A DNA stretch of 64,000 bases from JBFMCC01 sp037445635 (GTDB lineage: Bacteria; Chloroflexota; Anaerolineae; Anaerolineales; Villigracilaceae), in NCBI GenBank assembly GCA_037445635.1, contig JBBIKC010000016.1, positions 1 to 64,000 of the forward strand, read 5' to 3'. A model generated the notes under the pieces. It saw only the letters and a program-made list of their open reading frames with translations, was not told the DNA's origin and searched no databases. Shown piece by piece: positions 16,236-25,746 of the stretch; the stretch's first letter is position 1; each line of letters opens with the position of its first letter. A program made the translations under genes and the position numbers.

Positions 16236-16601
16236 CTAAAGTTTCTCCATTAATTCCAGCCGGTTGCCAAACGGATCGAGCACATGGACGCGCGTGTAGC
16301 CGTCCAGCGGCGGCTGGGCCGTGTCCACTTCATGGCCTGCACCGCGAACGCGGACGACCAGCGCCTCAATGTCGTCTACCAATAAAGCAGGATGAGCCTT
16401 CTTGAGCGGACGGAAATCCGCCTCGATGCCGAGGTGCAGGTTGACCTGTCCCTGTGTAAACCACGCGCCGCCGCGCCCGGCCAGCGAGGCAGGCTTTGGA
16501 ACTTCGGTAAAGCCGAGCACACCGACATAAAAGGCGCGGGCCTTACCCTCCTCGCCGGGCGGGATGGAGAGTTGCACGTGATCAATGGCGAGAATTGACA
16601 T
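16236..16601 (-). CDS. VOC (glyoxalase/bleomycin-resistance fold) protein
   Basis: 121 residues from ATG 16601 (MSILAIDHVQLSIPPGEE); an upstream ATG at 16634 is less likely. VOC pattern: IDHVQLSIP with a metal-ligand histidine, ARAFYVGVLGF, VNLHLGIEADF, HPALLVDD, TRVHVLDPFGNRLELME with the C-terminal glutamate. Vicinal-oxygen-chelate proteins include glyoxalases and dioxygenases; the substrate is unknown. It is followed one base later by the rhodanese-like gene, suggesting co-expression. Confidence 0.85.
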   Translation of the reverse strand: MSILAIDHVQLSIPPGEEGKARAFYVGVLGFTEVPKPASLAGRGGAWFTQGQVNLHLGIEADFRPLKKAHPALLVDDIEALVVRVRGAGHEVDTAQPPLDGYTRVHVLDPFGNRLELMEKL

Positions 16602-16634
16602 TCGAGGAGTGCTCCACTTTCCAAGAGTATCCAA

Positions 16635-18437
16635 CTACAACTCGCAGTAACGCTCCACATGCTTGGCGATGATGGCGATACTGTCGGCCCAGAATTTCTT
16701 CTTGCGAATGTCAATACCAAAGCGCGTCGCCAGGTCTGCGGCGGTGGCTTCGCCGGTGGAGGCCAGCAGGTTCTTGTAATCCTGCACGAAGGCCGCGCCG
16801 CGCTGTTTGAAAATGGCATACAGACCCGTCCCGAACAGGAGGCCGAAGGCATACGGGAAATTGTAGAACGAGATGCCGGTCGAATAGTAATGCGGTTTCC
16901 ACGTCCACATGTATTTCTGGAGGTAACGTTCGTCGAGGCCGTCGCCGTAGGTGGCCTTCTGGGCGCGTTCCATGATCTCGCAGAAATCGTCCGCGGATAG
17001 CTCTGCCTGATCGCGGCGCTCGAAGACTTCCTTCTCGAACAGGAAGCGCGAATAGATGTCCACGATGACCTGCGATGCACTGTTGAGGTGTCCCTCAAGG
17101 ATGGCAAGTTCCTCCTGCGCATCCTTGGTCCTGGCAAGCCGCGCTTCGGTGACGATGGTCTCGCAAAAGGTCGAGGCGGTCTCGGCCAGCGTCATGGGTG
17201 TATCCTGCTGGATGACGGTCTTGTTGGCCTGATAGGCACATTCGTTGTGGAAGGCGTGACCGAGTTCGTGCGCGATGGTGGCGATCTGGTCGGCTGACCC
17301 GTCGAAGTTGACGAAGATGCGGCTTTCCTTCACCGCCTCCACGCCGGAACAGTAGCCGCCGGCGCGTTTGCCCTCGCGTTGTTCGGCATCCAGCCAGTTA
17401 TGGTCGAAAGCGCGTTGGGCGAAAGCGGTCAATTCGGGGGAGAAGTTGTTGAAGTGTTCCAGGATGAAGTCGCGCGCCTCTTCAAAAGTGACGCTGCCAT
17501 CCGACTTGCCGACCGGCGCGTATAAATCGTACCAGGCCAGTTTTTCCTTTCCGAGCAGTTTGGCTTTGTGCTTGAAATATTTACGGAAGATCGGGAAGGA
17601 ATCCTTCATGGCTTCCATCATCACTTCCAGCGTGGGACGGTCAATGCGCGCCTGGTCGAGCGCGGAATGGAGCGCGTCCTCGCGGCCGCGGCGTTTGTTC
17701 AGCGTGTTGACTTCGCCCTTGACCCCGTTCAGGCAGGCGGCCAGCGTCTCGCGTACGGAATCCCAGGCCGCGTTCTCGGCTTCATAGGCGCGGCGGCGCA
17801 CCTCGCCGTCGGGATGCGTGCGCAGGTTGATCAGCGCGGGCATGGGCAACTTCTCGGTCTTGCCGTTCAGTTCGAAATCCACGGTGAGTTGCGAGGTGAC
17901 CGTGCCCATCAATTTGCCCCACGCGTTGCCTCCGCTCAGAGTCAATTCGGCGGCGAGCCCCTCTAATTCTTCGGGCATCAGATACTTGCTCTGGTCGGCG
18001 GCTTCCTTCAAATTGAAGGCGTGCGCCTGCGCGGACGGATGATGAGGGAGCGCCTCGTCGAGTGCAGGCGCGATCTTGCCCAGCCACGCTTGAAAGCGGA
18101 CCCCCAGTTTGCGCAGCGGCACCGCGGCCTGTTCATATTCCGACTCGAGCCGCTTGGCGACTTTATCGTGTGAGTTGGTGTCCACGTGAAAGGAGATGTA
18201 CGGACCGAGCGTGGTGGACAGCACGTAGGTGTCGTTGAAGCGGTCAACCACTTCGCCGAGAACCTGTCCAAGTTCCTTCGGCGGCGTCTTTACAGTGGTC
18301 TTGACGACGACTTCATCGAAGTAGTCGTTGAGATCGGCGATCTTCTTTTTCAGTTCATCGAAGGCGGTTTTGAATTCTTTGGATTCAAGAGAGGGGTAGA
18401 TGTTGGTCAAATCCCAGCGGGGAGGTGTGGTGGTCAT
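16635..18437 (-). CDS. pepF: Oligoendopeptidase F (M3 family metallopeptidase)
   Basis: 600 residues, the usual family length. Cleaves short peptides in the cytoplasm with a zinc ion. Seen: N-terminal WDLTNIYPSLESKEF, the HELGHAFHNE zinc motif (HExxH) near residue 390 and the downstream ETASTFCETIV glutamate ligand. WTWKPHYYSTGISFYNFPYAFG is the conserved C-terminal substrate-binding segment. The ATG at 18437 is the natural start. Transcribed divergently from the small membrane protein at 18534. Confidence 0.95.
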   Translation of the reverse strand: MTTTPPRWDLTNIYPSLESKEFKTAFDELKKKIADLNDYFDEVVVKTTVKTPPKELGQVLGEVVDRFNDTYVLSTTLGPYISFHVDTNSHDKVAKRLESEYEQAAVPLRKLGVRFQAWLGKIAPALDEALPHHPSAQAHAFNLKEAADQSKYLMPEELEGLAAELTLSGGNAWGKLMGTVTSQLTVDFELNGKTEKLPMPALINLRTHPDGEVRRRAYEAENAAWDSVRETLAACLNGVKGEVNTLNKRRGREDALHSALDQARIDRPTLEVMMEAMKDSFPIFRKYFKHKAKLLGKEKLAWYDLYAPVGKSDGSVTFEEARDFILEHFNNFSPELTAFAQRAFDHNWLDAEQREGKRAGGYCSGVEAVKESRIFVNFDGSADQIATIAHELGHAFHNECAYQANKTVIQQDTPMTLAETASTFCETIVTEARLARTKDAQEELAILEGHLNSASQVIVDIYSRFLFEKEVFERRDQAELSADDFCEIMERAQKATYGDGLDERYLQKYMWTWKPHYYSTGISFYNFPYAFGLLFGTGLYAIFKQRGAAFVQDYKNLLASTGEATAADLATRFGIDIRKKKFWADSIAIIAKHVERYCEL

Positions 18438-18515
18438 GATAATCTCCGAAAGGGGGATACCGGTAGTATATCACGCACAGCATGAGCACTTGACTTGTTT
18501 TTTTCCACGAAAACC

Positions 18516-18523
18516 TATACAAT
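18516..18523 (+). promoter_or_regulatory. -10 region of the 18534 gene
   Basis: TATACAAT, ending 10 bases before the ATG. A TTGTTT about 16 bases before TACAAT could serve as the -35. The 5' leader would be only a few bases. Confidence 0.5.
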
Positions 18524-18533
18524 CTGATTCGCC

Positions 18534-18767
18534 ATGACCGAATCCATCATAAAGTTGACCCTCGAAGTTTTTCTCGCGGCAATGGCAACCCTGGCGCTGC
18601 TTTTCCTGCGGACGCGGCGGCTGTCGTTCACATCGTACGCACTATGGGGACTGCTGGCGATCATGGTCCCGGCGCTGGGACCCTTCCTGGTGATCGCGGC
18701 GCGCCCGGGGAGAGGGGAAGCAGCTCCCCGTCGAGGCGCGAGGCGGCGCAGGCGCGTTCCCCTTTGA
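18534..18767 (+). CDS. Small membrane protein, 77 aa
   Basis: Two hydrophobic segments (residues ~5-25 and ~31-55: TSYALWGLLAIMVPALGPFLVIAARPG) and an Arg-rich tail (RRGARRRRRVPL). The second segment resembles the PLDc_N type two-helix proteins, which often end in a short basic tail. It begins a plus-strand unit with the next two genes (20 and 16 bases apart). Function unknown. Confidence 0.65.
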   Translation: MTESIIKLTLEVFLAAMATLALLFLRTRRLSFTSYALWGLLAIMVPALGPFLVIAARPGRGEAAPRRGARRRRRVPL

Positions 18768-18786
18768 CCCCCAAGGAGTTTATCCA

Positions 18787-19266
18787 ATGAAACAAGACCG
18801 TTTTCTGCTCGGCATTCTGATCGGGATCGGGGTGCTGATCGTCCTGGCATTGACATTGTTCTTCACCCGCCAGGACACGCTGACATATGTGGACGACAGC
18901 ACGCCGGAAGGCGTCGTCCACAATTACGTTGTGGCGGTGTTCAAAGGCGATTACGAGAAGGCTTACTCCTACCTGGCCGACAAGCAGAACAAGCCAACCT
19001 TTCAACAGTTCGAACAGGATTTCCTTTACCGATATGTGGACCCCTCGAGCGTGGGACTGCAAATCGGCAAGACCGAGATTCGAGGGGGGCGGGCGGTCGT
19101 TTTGCTGACCTTGAGTTACAGCAACAGCGATCCGTTTTCCCCGGGTTACAGCAGCGAAGACCGCGCCACCCTCATTCGGCAGGATGGCAAATGGAAACTC
19201 GAGCAGATGCCATACAATTTCTGGTCTTATAACTGGTATCAGCCGACAACCGAACCGGTCTACTAG
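18787..19266 (+). CDS. Single-pass membrane protein with NTF2-like extracytoplasmic domain
   Basis: 159 residues. N-terminal helix (LLGILIGIGVLIVLALTLFF, residues ~7-26), then an exported domain whose pattern (TPEGVVHNYVVAVFKGDYEKAYSYLAD...DGKWKLEQMPYNFW) is that of DUF4878/NTF2-like lipoprotein-type domains. Those bind small ligands or act in envelope assembly. RBS AAGGAG 7 bases before ATG. Same unit as its neighbours. Confidence 0.7.
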   Translation: MKQDRFLLGILIGIGVLIVLALTLFFTRQDTLTYVDDSTPEGVVHNYVVAVFKGDYEKAYSYLADKQNKPTFQQFEQDFLYRYVDPSSVGLQIGKTEIRGGRAVVLLTLSYSNSDPFSPGYSSEDRATLIRQDGKWKLEQMPYNFWSYNWYQPTTEPVY

Positions 19267-19282
19267 CAAGTGGAGGCCCCCA

Positions 19283-21199
19283 ATGCGCACTGTTCGTCGT
19301 CTTTACTTTTACGCTGTCGCTTTCATTACGCTGGAGGTGGTGCTGTGGGGGCTGATCAATCTATTACGCAGCATCGTCCAAAGGGACGTGTTGTCCATGG
19401 GAGATACCCTGGCGCGGGCGCTCGCGTTGATCCTGGTGGGCGTGCCGATCTTTGCCCTGCACTGGATCTGGGCGCAACGCGTTTCGGGTACGGATGAGGA
19501 GGAGCATTCCGCCGGCCTGCGGGCGGTTTTCCTCTACGGCGTTCTGCTGGCGACTTTGATTCCCGTTGTCCAAAACGGACTGGCGCTGGTCAACCGCACG
19601 CTCATCGAGAGCGCCGGGTTCGCGTCGTACCGCGCCCTCGCAGGCGGGAACCAGACCTGGACAGATAACCTGATCGCCATCGTGATGAACGCGGTCGCTG
19701 CGTGGTACTTCATCACCATCCTGCGAGCCGATTGGCGGACGCTTTCGGACACCGAAAACTTTGCCGACATCCGCAGGTTGTACCGGTACATCTGGGTGTT
19801 GTACAGCCTGTTGATGGTCATCATCGGGACCCAACAGATCGTCCGCTTCCTGATGTTCGTTCCCGGCAAGGGACTGGGAGAGGTCGGCCGTGAATTGTTC
19901 ATCAACGGGACCGCCCTGCTGTTGATTGGCACCCCGATCTGGTTCTTCGCCTGGCGCGTCTGCCAGGAGGCTTTCTTCCATCAACCAGGCGAGCAGGATT
20001 CGAATCTTCGCCTGGGCATCCTGTACCTACTCGCTTTATCAGGTGTGACCATCGTACTGTCCGCGGCGGGCGTGACCCTGAACGTGTTGCTGCGCTGGGC
20101 GCTGGGAGAGAGCCTGGCCTTCGCGGAAGTCCTTCGACGCGTCACCGGGTCCGTGTCCATCGGCCTGCCGCTGGGCGCGGTCTGGGCATACTACGGATAC
20201 TGGCTGCGCCGGAGCATCAACGCCGCGGCCGACGAACAGCGCCGCGCCGCGCTCAACAGGATTTACCTGTACATCCTGTCCTTCATCGGGCTGGTGGCAT
20301 CGTTCATCGGGTTGGCGTCTCTGGTCGCGTTCGTGATTGACATTGTGGCAGGAAGTCAGATCTGGGGCGATGAGATGCGTGCGCGCATTGCAGGCGTGCT
20401 GGCGACCCTGGCGGTGGGACTGCCGCTCTGGTTGAGCGCCTGGCGCCCGATCCAGAATGCGGCGCTCGCGGAAGGCGCGGCAGGGGATCATGCCCGCCGT
20501 TCCGTGACGCGGAAGGTCTACCTGTATCTGGTCCTGTTTGCTTCGGTCATCGGGGGAATGGTCTCGGCTGTGGGATTGGTCTTCCAACTTTTACAAACGG
20601 TGCTGGGTTCGCAGACGTTGAGCCTGGTGAGTCTGCTCAATATGGCCCAGGTCCTTGCGTGGTTCGTCCTCGTGCTTGTCTATCATCTGTCCTGCCTGCG
20701 CGCGGACGGTTCGGGAGCGGCACGCGCGCTCAGCGACCGTTACGCACATTTCCCGGTCGCGGTCTTCGAAACTGCCGGGAGCGGATTCGCGGAGGCGATG
20801 CGCGCCGAGGCGCAGAAACAGGTCCCGGGTCTGCCGGTGACCGTGATCGCCTCGGGCGGGGAAATCCCGGAGGAGGCCGCGGCAGTCAAAGCCGTCCTCC
20901 TGCCCCTCGGGGTGATGGTCGAATTGCCGGATGCGACGCGCAAGTGGCTGGATGGATTCGGCGGATCGAAGATCGTTGTTCCAACCGAGGTGAAAGACTG
21001 GCTGTGGATCGGCAGCACGCCGCGTCGGTCAGTGACGCGCGCCGTGCTGACCGTGCGGCAGTTGGCGGAAGGGCAGACGGTGCGCGTAGAGGGCGGAACT
21101 TCGGGTTGGACAGTCGTTGCTTATGTGTTTGCGGCGCTATTCGCCCTGCAACTGTTGTTCGTCCTGCTGATGCTGGGCATCTCGACCCTCATGGATTAA
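19283..21199 (+). CDS. Large membrane protein with repeated DUF5671-like four-helix units
   Basis: 638 residues from ATG 19283, which follows GTGGAGG. The protein consists of tandem units of about 150 residues, each opening with (R)RLYxYxxxFxxLxxxxxGLxxLL and containing PxWxxxW: residues ~4-150, ~165-300, ~310-430 and ~445-520. A soluble segment (~530-605) and a last helix follow. DUF5671 proteins have unknown function. A longer frame starting at 19184 would overlap the previous gene. Ends 73 bases before dnaN. Confidence 0.8.
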   Translation: MRTVRRLYFYAVAFITLEVVLWGLINLLRSIVQRDVLSMGDTLARALALILVGVPIFALHWIWAQRVSGTDEEEHSAGLRAVFLYGVLLATLIPVVQNGLALVNRTLIESAGFASYRALAGGNQTWTDNLIAIVMNAVAAWYFITILRADWRTLSDTENFADIRRLYRYIWVLYSLLMVIIGTQQIVRFLMFVPGKGLGEVGRELFINGTALLLIGTPIWFFAWRVCQEAFFHQPGEQDSNLRLGILYLLALSGVTIVLSAAGVTLNVLLRWALGESLAFAEVLRRVTGSVSIGLPLGAVWAYYGYWLRRSINAAADEQRRAALNRIYLYILSFIGLVASFIGLASLVAFVIDIVAGSQIWGDEMRARIAGVLATLAVGLPLWLSAWRPIQNAALAEGAAGDHARRSVTRKVYLYLVLFASVIGGMVSAVGLVFQLLQTVLGSQTLSLVSLLNMAQVLAWFVLVLVYHLSCLRADGSGAARALSDRYAHFPVAVFETAGSGFAEAMRAEAQKQVPGLPVTVIASGGEIPEEAAAVKAVLLPLGVMVELPDATRKWLDGFGGSKIVVPTEVKDWLWIGSTPRRSVTRAVLTVRQLAEGQTVRVEGGTSGWTVVAYVFAALFALQLLFVLLMLGISTLMD

Positions 21200-21230
21200 T
21201 CGCCGCGCGGCGATTGCCAGTTGCGATTAA

Positions 21231-21239
21231 TGATATACT
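21231..21239 (+). promoter_or_regulatory. Extended -10 promoter of dnaN
   Basis: TGATATACT (TGn-TATACT) 33 bases before the dnaN ATG, without a convincing -35, as in extended -10 promoters. Confidence 0.6.
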
Positions 21240-21272
21240 TTCGCAAATCCAATTTGCCATGAGGGCCAGGCC

Positions 21273-22406
21273 ATGAAAGTCATCGTCCTTCAAGAGAATC
21301 TCGCACGCGGTCTGGGAATCGTCTCCCGGGCGGTGTCGCCGCGCAGTACTCTGCCGGTGCTGGCTAACGTTTTGATCGCGACCGACGAAGGCCGCCTGCG
21401 GCTTTCTGCAACAAATCTCGAGATGGGAATCACATGCTGGATTCCGGCGCGCATCGAAGAGGAAGGCTCCACCACCGTGCCGTCCCGCACCTTCGCGGAC
21501 CTGGTCAACACCCTGCCCGGCGATCAGGTGCAATTGACTCTCGACGCGCAAACCCAGAACTTAAACGTCCACTCGGGCTCATCGAACAACGACATCAAAT
21601 GCATCGACGCGCAGGAGTTCCCGCCCCTGCCGGTGGCAGAGATGGAAGGCGCGATCCAGTTGAACGTGGTGGATTTCAAGGAAATGATCCATCAGGTAGC
21701 CTTTGCCGCCTCCACCGACGAAGCCCGCCCGGTGCTGATGGGCGTACTGATGACGGTGGACAAGGATCAGGTCACGATGGCGGCCGCGGACGGTTTCCGT
21801 CTCTCGGTGCGCAAGGCGGCGCTGTCCTCTCCGGCCCCCAAACCGGTCAACGTCATCATCCCGGCGCGTGCACTGAGCGAACTGGCGCGCGTGGCCGGCG
21901 ACGGCGACGAAATGATTTCGATGGTCGTGCCCAAGGGGCGCGGCCAGGTCATCTTCCGCGTCAAGGATGTGGAACTGGTCTCGCAGTTGATTGACGGTAC
22001 TTTCCCCGATTATCAGCAGATCATCCCGCGTCAGTACAAGTCGCGCACTTTGGTATCCACGGCGTCACTGTTGAAAGCCTGCAAGCAGGCCGAGATCTTC
22101 GCCCGCGAAGGCTCGAATGTTGCGCGGCTGGACATCAAAGCCGCCAACGGCGACATGACGCCCGGCGAGGTGGAAATTTCGGCGGTCTCAGAGGAGACCG
22201 GGCGCAATGAGACCATCGTCGAGGCAACCGTGGACGGAGGCAGCGTGCTGATCGCCTTCAATGTCAAATTCCTGCGCGAAGTGCTCGAAGTGGTCAAGAC
22301 GCCCAACGTGGCTCTCGAGACCTCGGCCGCCAACGCACCCGGCGTCGTCCGGCCGGTGGGGGACGACAGTTTCCTGCACGTCATCATGCCGATGCACCTG
22401 GGCTAG
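21273..22406 (+). CDS. dnaN: DNA polymerase III beta subunit (sliding clamp)
   Basis: 377 residues, three clamp domains. Tethers the replicase to DNA as a dimeric ring. Seen: MKVIVLQENLARGLGIVSRAVSPRSTLPVLANVLI, then RTFADLVNTLPGDQVQL, FPPLPVAEMEGA, FAASTDEARPVLMGVLM, AADGFRLSVRKA, DGTFPDYQQIIP and the C-terminal pocket end DDSFLHVIMPMHLG. No dnaA, recF or gyrB is adjacent, so this is not a classic origin region. It has its own extended -10 promoter and a strong terminator. Confidence 0.97.
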   Translation: MKVIVLQENLARGLGIVSRAVSPRSTLPVLANVLIATDEGRLRLSATNLEMGITCWIPARIEEEGSTTVPSRTFADLVNTLPGDQVQLTLDAQTQNLNVHSGSSNNDIKCIDAQEFPPLPVAEMEGAIQLNVVDFKEMIHQVAFAASTDEARPVLMGVLMTVDKDQVTMAAADGFRLSVRKAALSSPAPKPVNVIIPARALSELARVAGDGDEMISMVVPKGRGQVIFRVKDVELVSQLIDGTFPDYQQIIPRQYKSRTLVSTASLLKACKQAEIFAREGSNVARLDIKAANGDMTPGEVEISAVSEETGRNETIVEATVDGGSVLIAFNVKFLREVLEVVKTPNVALETSAANAPGVVRPVGDDSFLHVIMPMHLG

Positions 22407-22414
22407 AAAAAGCG

Positions 22415-22449
22415 AAAGTCCCCGTTGCGGAAACGACGGGGACTTTTTG
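22415..22449 (+). terminator. Intrinsic terminator of dnaN (bidirectional)
   Basis: AAAGTCCCCGT...ACGGGGACTTTTTGA hairpin between dnaN and the convergent histidine kinase gene. Confidence 0.9.
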
Positions 22450-22465
22450 ATTCGCTCGACGAGGT

Positions 22466-23755
22466 CTAATTCTTCGCCGCCGCGCGGGACGCTTGGACGG
22501 GCCCCGGCAAAAGGATGTTGAACCGCGCCCCCTTCCCGGCCCCATCGCTCTCGGCCCAGATCCTGCCGCCCTGCGCCTCGATCAACCCGCGCGCGATGGT
22601 CAGGCCGATACCCAGTCCGCCATAACGCCGCGTGTTGGGCGGTTCGCCCTGGCGGAATTCCTGGAAGATGGTATCCAATTGATCTTCGGGAATGCCCTCA
22701 CCGTCGTCCTCCACCCAGATGAGAACTCCGTGCGGGTCCGCTTTCGCGCCGACGCGAATCTCGCCTCCCACCGGTGAAAACCGAACCGCGTTGTTGAGCA
22801 CACTGCTGAGCGCGGCGTTCATCTTTTCCGGGTCCACTTTGACCATGAGCGGTTGCAGGGTGTATTGCGGCACCAGTTTCTGGGCTTTGCTGTCAGCCAT
22901 GAGACGTATGCTCTTGCATGCCCTGTCGAGCAGGACTTGCACCGCCAATTGCTGCGGCTTGAAGTTCAACCCGTCAGTTTCCAGCAGGCGCAGGTTGGTC
23001 ATATCGTCTATCAGCGAACGCAATTGCAGGGAGGCGTTCAGCACATGTTCCGCATGTTCCGAAAGTTCGCCCTGGGCGTCTTCGCGCAGGAATGTTGCAT
23101 AACCAATAATGATTCCGAGCGGCGTCCGCAACTCGTGGGAAGCCAGCGCAAGGAAATCCTCTTTCAAACGATCCGCTTCCTTGACGCGGTCGAGCGCCTT
23201 CTGGAGCGCATTCACCAATCGCGCATTATTGACCGCCACTGCGGCGTGGGAGGCAATAACGCTCAGAATCAGCTCATCACCGGAATCAAATTCACCACTG
23301 CGTTTGTTGATCGCCTCGAGCACGCCGGTCAGCCGGTCGCGAATGCGCATGGGCACGCCCATCAGCGAATGTACCAGCATGCCGGTCTTTTTGGCTACAA
23401 AGCCATAATGGCGCGGGTCTTTCTGCGCGTCGTTGATGATGATCGCCCGGTTGGTCCGGAACACTGTCCCGGCCAGACTGCCCTCCATCGGCACTTCCAG
23501 TTGCTTCAACTGGTCGGCCTGGGGTCCGCTGGTAGCGGCGAAAAAGAGGTGCGGCTTCTTTTCATCGTAAAGCAGGATGGAGGCGGTCTCACAGCCCAAG
23601 AGGTCGGCCGCGGTATGAATGATGATTTGGAGGAGGCTATCCAAATCAAGAGTGGAATTGAGCCGCACGCTCAAGTCCACGAGGCGGCTTAATTGATCCA
23701 GAGTCCGCTTTGTGTAGCCGGCCTTACGAGCATCCGCTTCGGAGGACATAAGCAT
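22466..23755 (-). CDS. GAF-domain sensor histidine kinase
   Basis: 429 residues with no membrane segment, so cytoplasmic. Residues ~28-180 are a GAF domain (LLGCETASILLYDEKKPHLFFAATSG). Residues ~200-265 are HisKA with H-box FLALASHELRTPLGIIIGYATFL. Residues ~310-420 are HATPase_c with N-box LNNAVRFSPVGGEI, G1 EDDGEGIPEDQLDTIF and G2 GGLGIGLTIARGLIEAQGG. No response regulator is adjacent (orphan kinase). Start ATG at 23755 or 23749. Confidence 0.93.
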   Translation of the reverse strand: MLMSSEADARKAGYTKRTLDQLSRLVDLSVRLNSTLDLDSLLQIIIHTAADLLGCETASILLYDEKKPHLFFAATSGPQADQLKQLEVPMEGSLAGTVFRTNRAIIINDAQKDPRHYGFVAKKTGMLVHSLMGVPMRIRDRLTGVLEAINKRSGEFDSGDELILSVIASHAAVAVNNARLVNALQKALDRVKEADRLKEDFLALASHELRTPLGIIIGYATFLREDAQGELSEHAEHVLNASLQLRSLIDDMTNLRLLETDGLNFKPQQLAVQVLLDRACKSIRLMADSKAQKLVPQYTLQPLMVKVDPEKMNAALSSVLNNAVRFSPVGGEIRVGAKADPHGVLIWVEDDGEGIPEDQLDTIFQEFRQGEPPNTRRYGGLGIGLTIARGLIEAQGGRIWAESDGAGKGARFNILLPGPVQASRAAAKN

Positions 23756-23840
23756 AGTTTAGCAGAAACGGGAAAGAAATCATAGTCCCACCCCCGGCCT
23801 AAATTAATAGAAAATATGTTCTACATCCAGATTGTAACCA

Positions 23841-24743
23841 TCACCCCGACTCGGAAACCGACGCCTCCGCCTCTTTCTCGACCCGAACCGGTAACCGTCT
23901 CGTCAACGCCAGCCAGCCGACGAAAAGCGCCATGCCGATCCACGCGGTCGGCGCGGCCAGAGTTCCACCGAAAGCCATGTTGAAGCCCGGCATCAAGAAC
24001 ATTACCGGCAATCCAGCAGTTGCGTTGACCGCGCCATGTGCCAGCGCCGCCGCCCACGGACTTTGCGTGTTCAGGTACAGCCACGAGAAAATGACGGCTA
24101 GTAATACGCAAAACACAATCATCATGAAAATACCTGCCACGGGGTAACCCGGATAGTTAAGTCCCTGAATGATAGCCGGGGCATGCCACACTCCCCAGAT
24201 TACGCCACTGATCAGAATAGCCTTCCATTGGCCGAGCGGCATCAATTGTGGAAGCAGAAAGCCGCGCCAGCCCAGTTCCTCCCCCAGAGCAAACAATACG
24301 TTGATGAATGGGGCGAAAAGAATGGCCAACGCGATCTGGGCCGCGACGACCAGTCCTGCCGGGACAACCTCGCCGTCTGCGGCCTGTGCCATAGTCTCAC
24401 GAATCAGGGTGAAACTCGTGTCCAATTTTGCGACGCCAAACAGCAGAGTGACCAGTCCACCGATGATGCTGAGGACCGGCGGCAGGAACCAGGCCCAGAC
24501 ATAGAAGCGTTTCGGGCCAAGCCGGTTCAAGTTCAGACTTTGAAAAGGCTCCTTCTGGACTGCAAGAGTCGTCACAATGGCGGCAAGGCCCGGCCCCCAC
24601 ATGGCGAGCGCCCAGAGACCAACTGTAACGAATTGTGCAACGACCGGCTCGAGGTCCGCGAAGAGAAGCGGGGCCAGAAACAACGGCCAGGAAATGAACA
24701 GGGTGATGACCAGGAACCAGGTCAGGGCTTTGCGGTCTACCAT
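23841..24743 (-). CDS. CPBP family intramembrane metalloprotease
   Basis: 300 residues, about eight hydrophobic segments, from ATG 24743 (MVDRKALTWFLVITLFISW); longer frames run into the DUF4177 gene. Abi/CPBP motifs: FALGEELGWRGFLLPQL (EExxxR) at ~165-180, GVIWGVWHAPAI (second motif with H), ALAHGAVNAT (third motif). CPBP members process prenylated proteins, bacteriocins or anti-sigma factors. It starts 8 bases after DUF4177, the end of the GntR-led cluster. Confidence 0.88.
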   Translation of the reverse strand: MVDRKALTWFLVITLFISWPLFLAPLLFADLEPVVAQFVTVGLWALAMWGPGLAAIVTTLAVQKEPFQSLNLNRLGPKRFYVWAWFLPPVLSIIGGLVTLLFGVAKLDTSFTLIRETMAQAADGEVVPAGLVVAAQIALAILFAPFINVLFALGEELGWRGFLLPQLMPLGQWKAILISGVIWGVWHAPAIIQGLNYPGYPVAGIFMMIVFCVLLAVIFSWLYLNTQSPWAAALAHGAVNATAGLPVMFLMPGFNMAFGGTLAAPTAWIGMALFVGWLALTRRLPVRVEKEAEASVSESG

Positions 24744-24751
24744 GTGTCCTC

Positions 24752-24973
24752 CTACGCGGGCATGGAGCGTTCGCGGCGGATTGTGCGCGTCAGTGGGCGC
24801 TTGGCAATGACGTTGATCTTGTTGGAATTCTCGAGAATATGCGTGGAGACGACCTCCCAGCCGTCCGCGCCCCATTCATTGAGAAGCTCTTCCAGTTCGT
24901 CAGCAGGGACGCCCTTGAAGAAACCGCCTACAGTCTGAACACGATATTCCCATTGCTGGATGGATTCGGCCAT
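24752..24973 (-). CDS. DUF4177 domain protein
   Basis: 73 residues from ATG 24973, with AGGAGA about 6 bases upstream. WEYRVQTVGGFFKGVPADELEELLNEWGADGWEVVS is the DUF4177 pattern (shown here in outline: WEY...LN..GADGWEVV). Function unknown; these small proteins are often encoded next to membrane or transporter genes. Second-last gene of the GntR cluster. Confidence 0.8.
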   Translation of the reverse strand: MAESIQQWEYRVQTVGGFFKGVPADELEELLNEWGADGWEVVSTHILENSNKINVIAKRPLTRTIRRERSMPA

Positions 24974-25093
24974 TTTTTCTCCTCTCGGCCGCCGTGAACA
25001 ACTGCGAGTTGTTTCGAACAGCGACCGCCACACGGTCAGTTTTTCGCCCGGTTTCACGTGAAACGCGGGCAGGAATGGTCATCACGCGGCCGG

Positions 25094-25744
25094 TTACGCC
25101 TTCAGTTCCCGTCGGTAGAGCACATAGGAATACACAATGAGGAAGAGCGCCGAGCCCGCCAGCGGAACGAACATCAGCCAGAAGGCAGTTACGCCGCCGA
25201 ACAGCGACCCGATAATCGCCAGCACGCCCGAGGCCGTGAAAAGGATCGAACCGAGTCGATGTGTTTCGTCCCATACATGGTCGCTGCTGAGGGTCCAGGG
25301 CGTGCGGATGCCGATGAAAAAGTTTCGTTTGGCCTGTCGCAACATGTAGCCAATGAAGATAAATAGTACGCCCATAAACGGCAGCATGGCCATGCTCATG
25401 CGGAAATTTTGATAGCCCAAACTCCAGGCCAGCGTCAACCCGTGCATATAGAGCATAAAAGCGATGATGAGGACAATGAACAGGTTGAACGCGCCGCGGA
25501 ATTTGGTGATGTTGGCCTTCAACGGGTCAATGGACGGAATAACCAGAAACAGCAGAAACATACCCAGCGTGACCAGCGGCATCAGGAAGACGCCCCAGAA
25601 TTTGGGCATGTAATCATCCGCCTGGTCATTCATATTCCAGTGCGAGGCCATTTGGTCCGGCAGCCGGTTCCAAAGCAGGAGCCCGGCCAGCGCAGCCGCG
25701 ACAATCATTACCAATACGAGGATACTTGTGGTTCGAGTGGACAT
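25094..25744 (-). CDS. SdpI family membrane protein (DUF1648 + SdpI)
   Basis: 216 residues. The N-terminal DUF1648 unit has an LPDQMASHWNMNDQADDYMPK motif after the first helix. Four more helices follow with the C-terminal SdpI motif FIGIRTPWTLSSDHVWDETHRLGS. In Bacillus, SdpI gives immunity to the SdpC toxin and signals to the SdpR repressor; elsewhere the role is unknown. The start ATG is 2 bases after the slipin stop. It could confer envelope protection under control of the GntR regulator (inference). Confidence 0.85.
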   Translation of the reverse strand: MSTRTTSILVLVMIVAAALAGLLLWNRLPDQMASHWNMNDQADDYMPKFWGVFLMPLVTLGMFLLFLVIPSIDPLKANITKFRGAFNLFIVLIIAFMLYMHGLTLAWSLGYQNFRMSMAMLPFMGVLFIFIGYMLRQAKRNFFIGIRTPWTLSSDHVWDETHRLGSILFTASGVLAIIGSLFGGVTAFWLMFVPLAGSALFLIVYSYVLYRRELKA

Positions 25745-25746
25745 CT

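Noticed and set aside
21200..22450. Replication origin at dnaN
   Set aside because: No dnaA, no DnaA-box cluster and no recF/gyrB around it; the intergenic space is only 73 bases.
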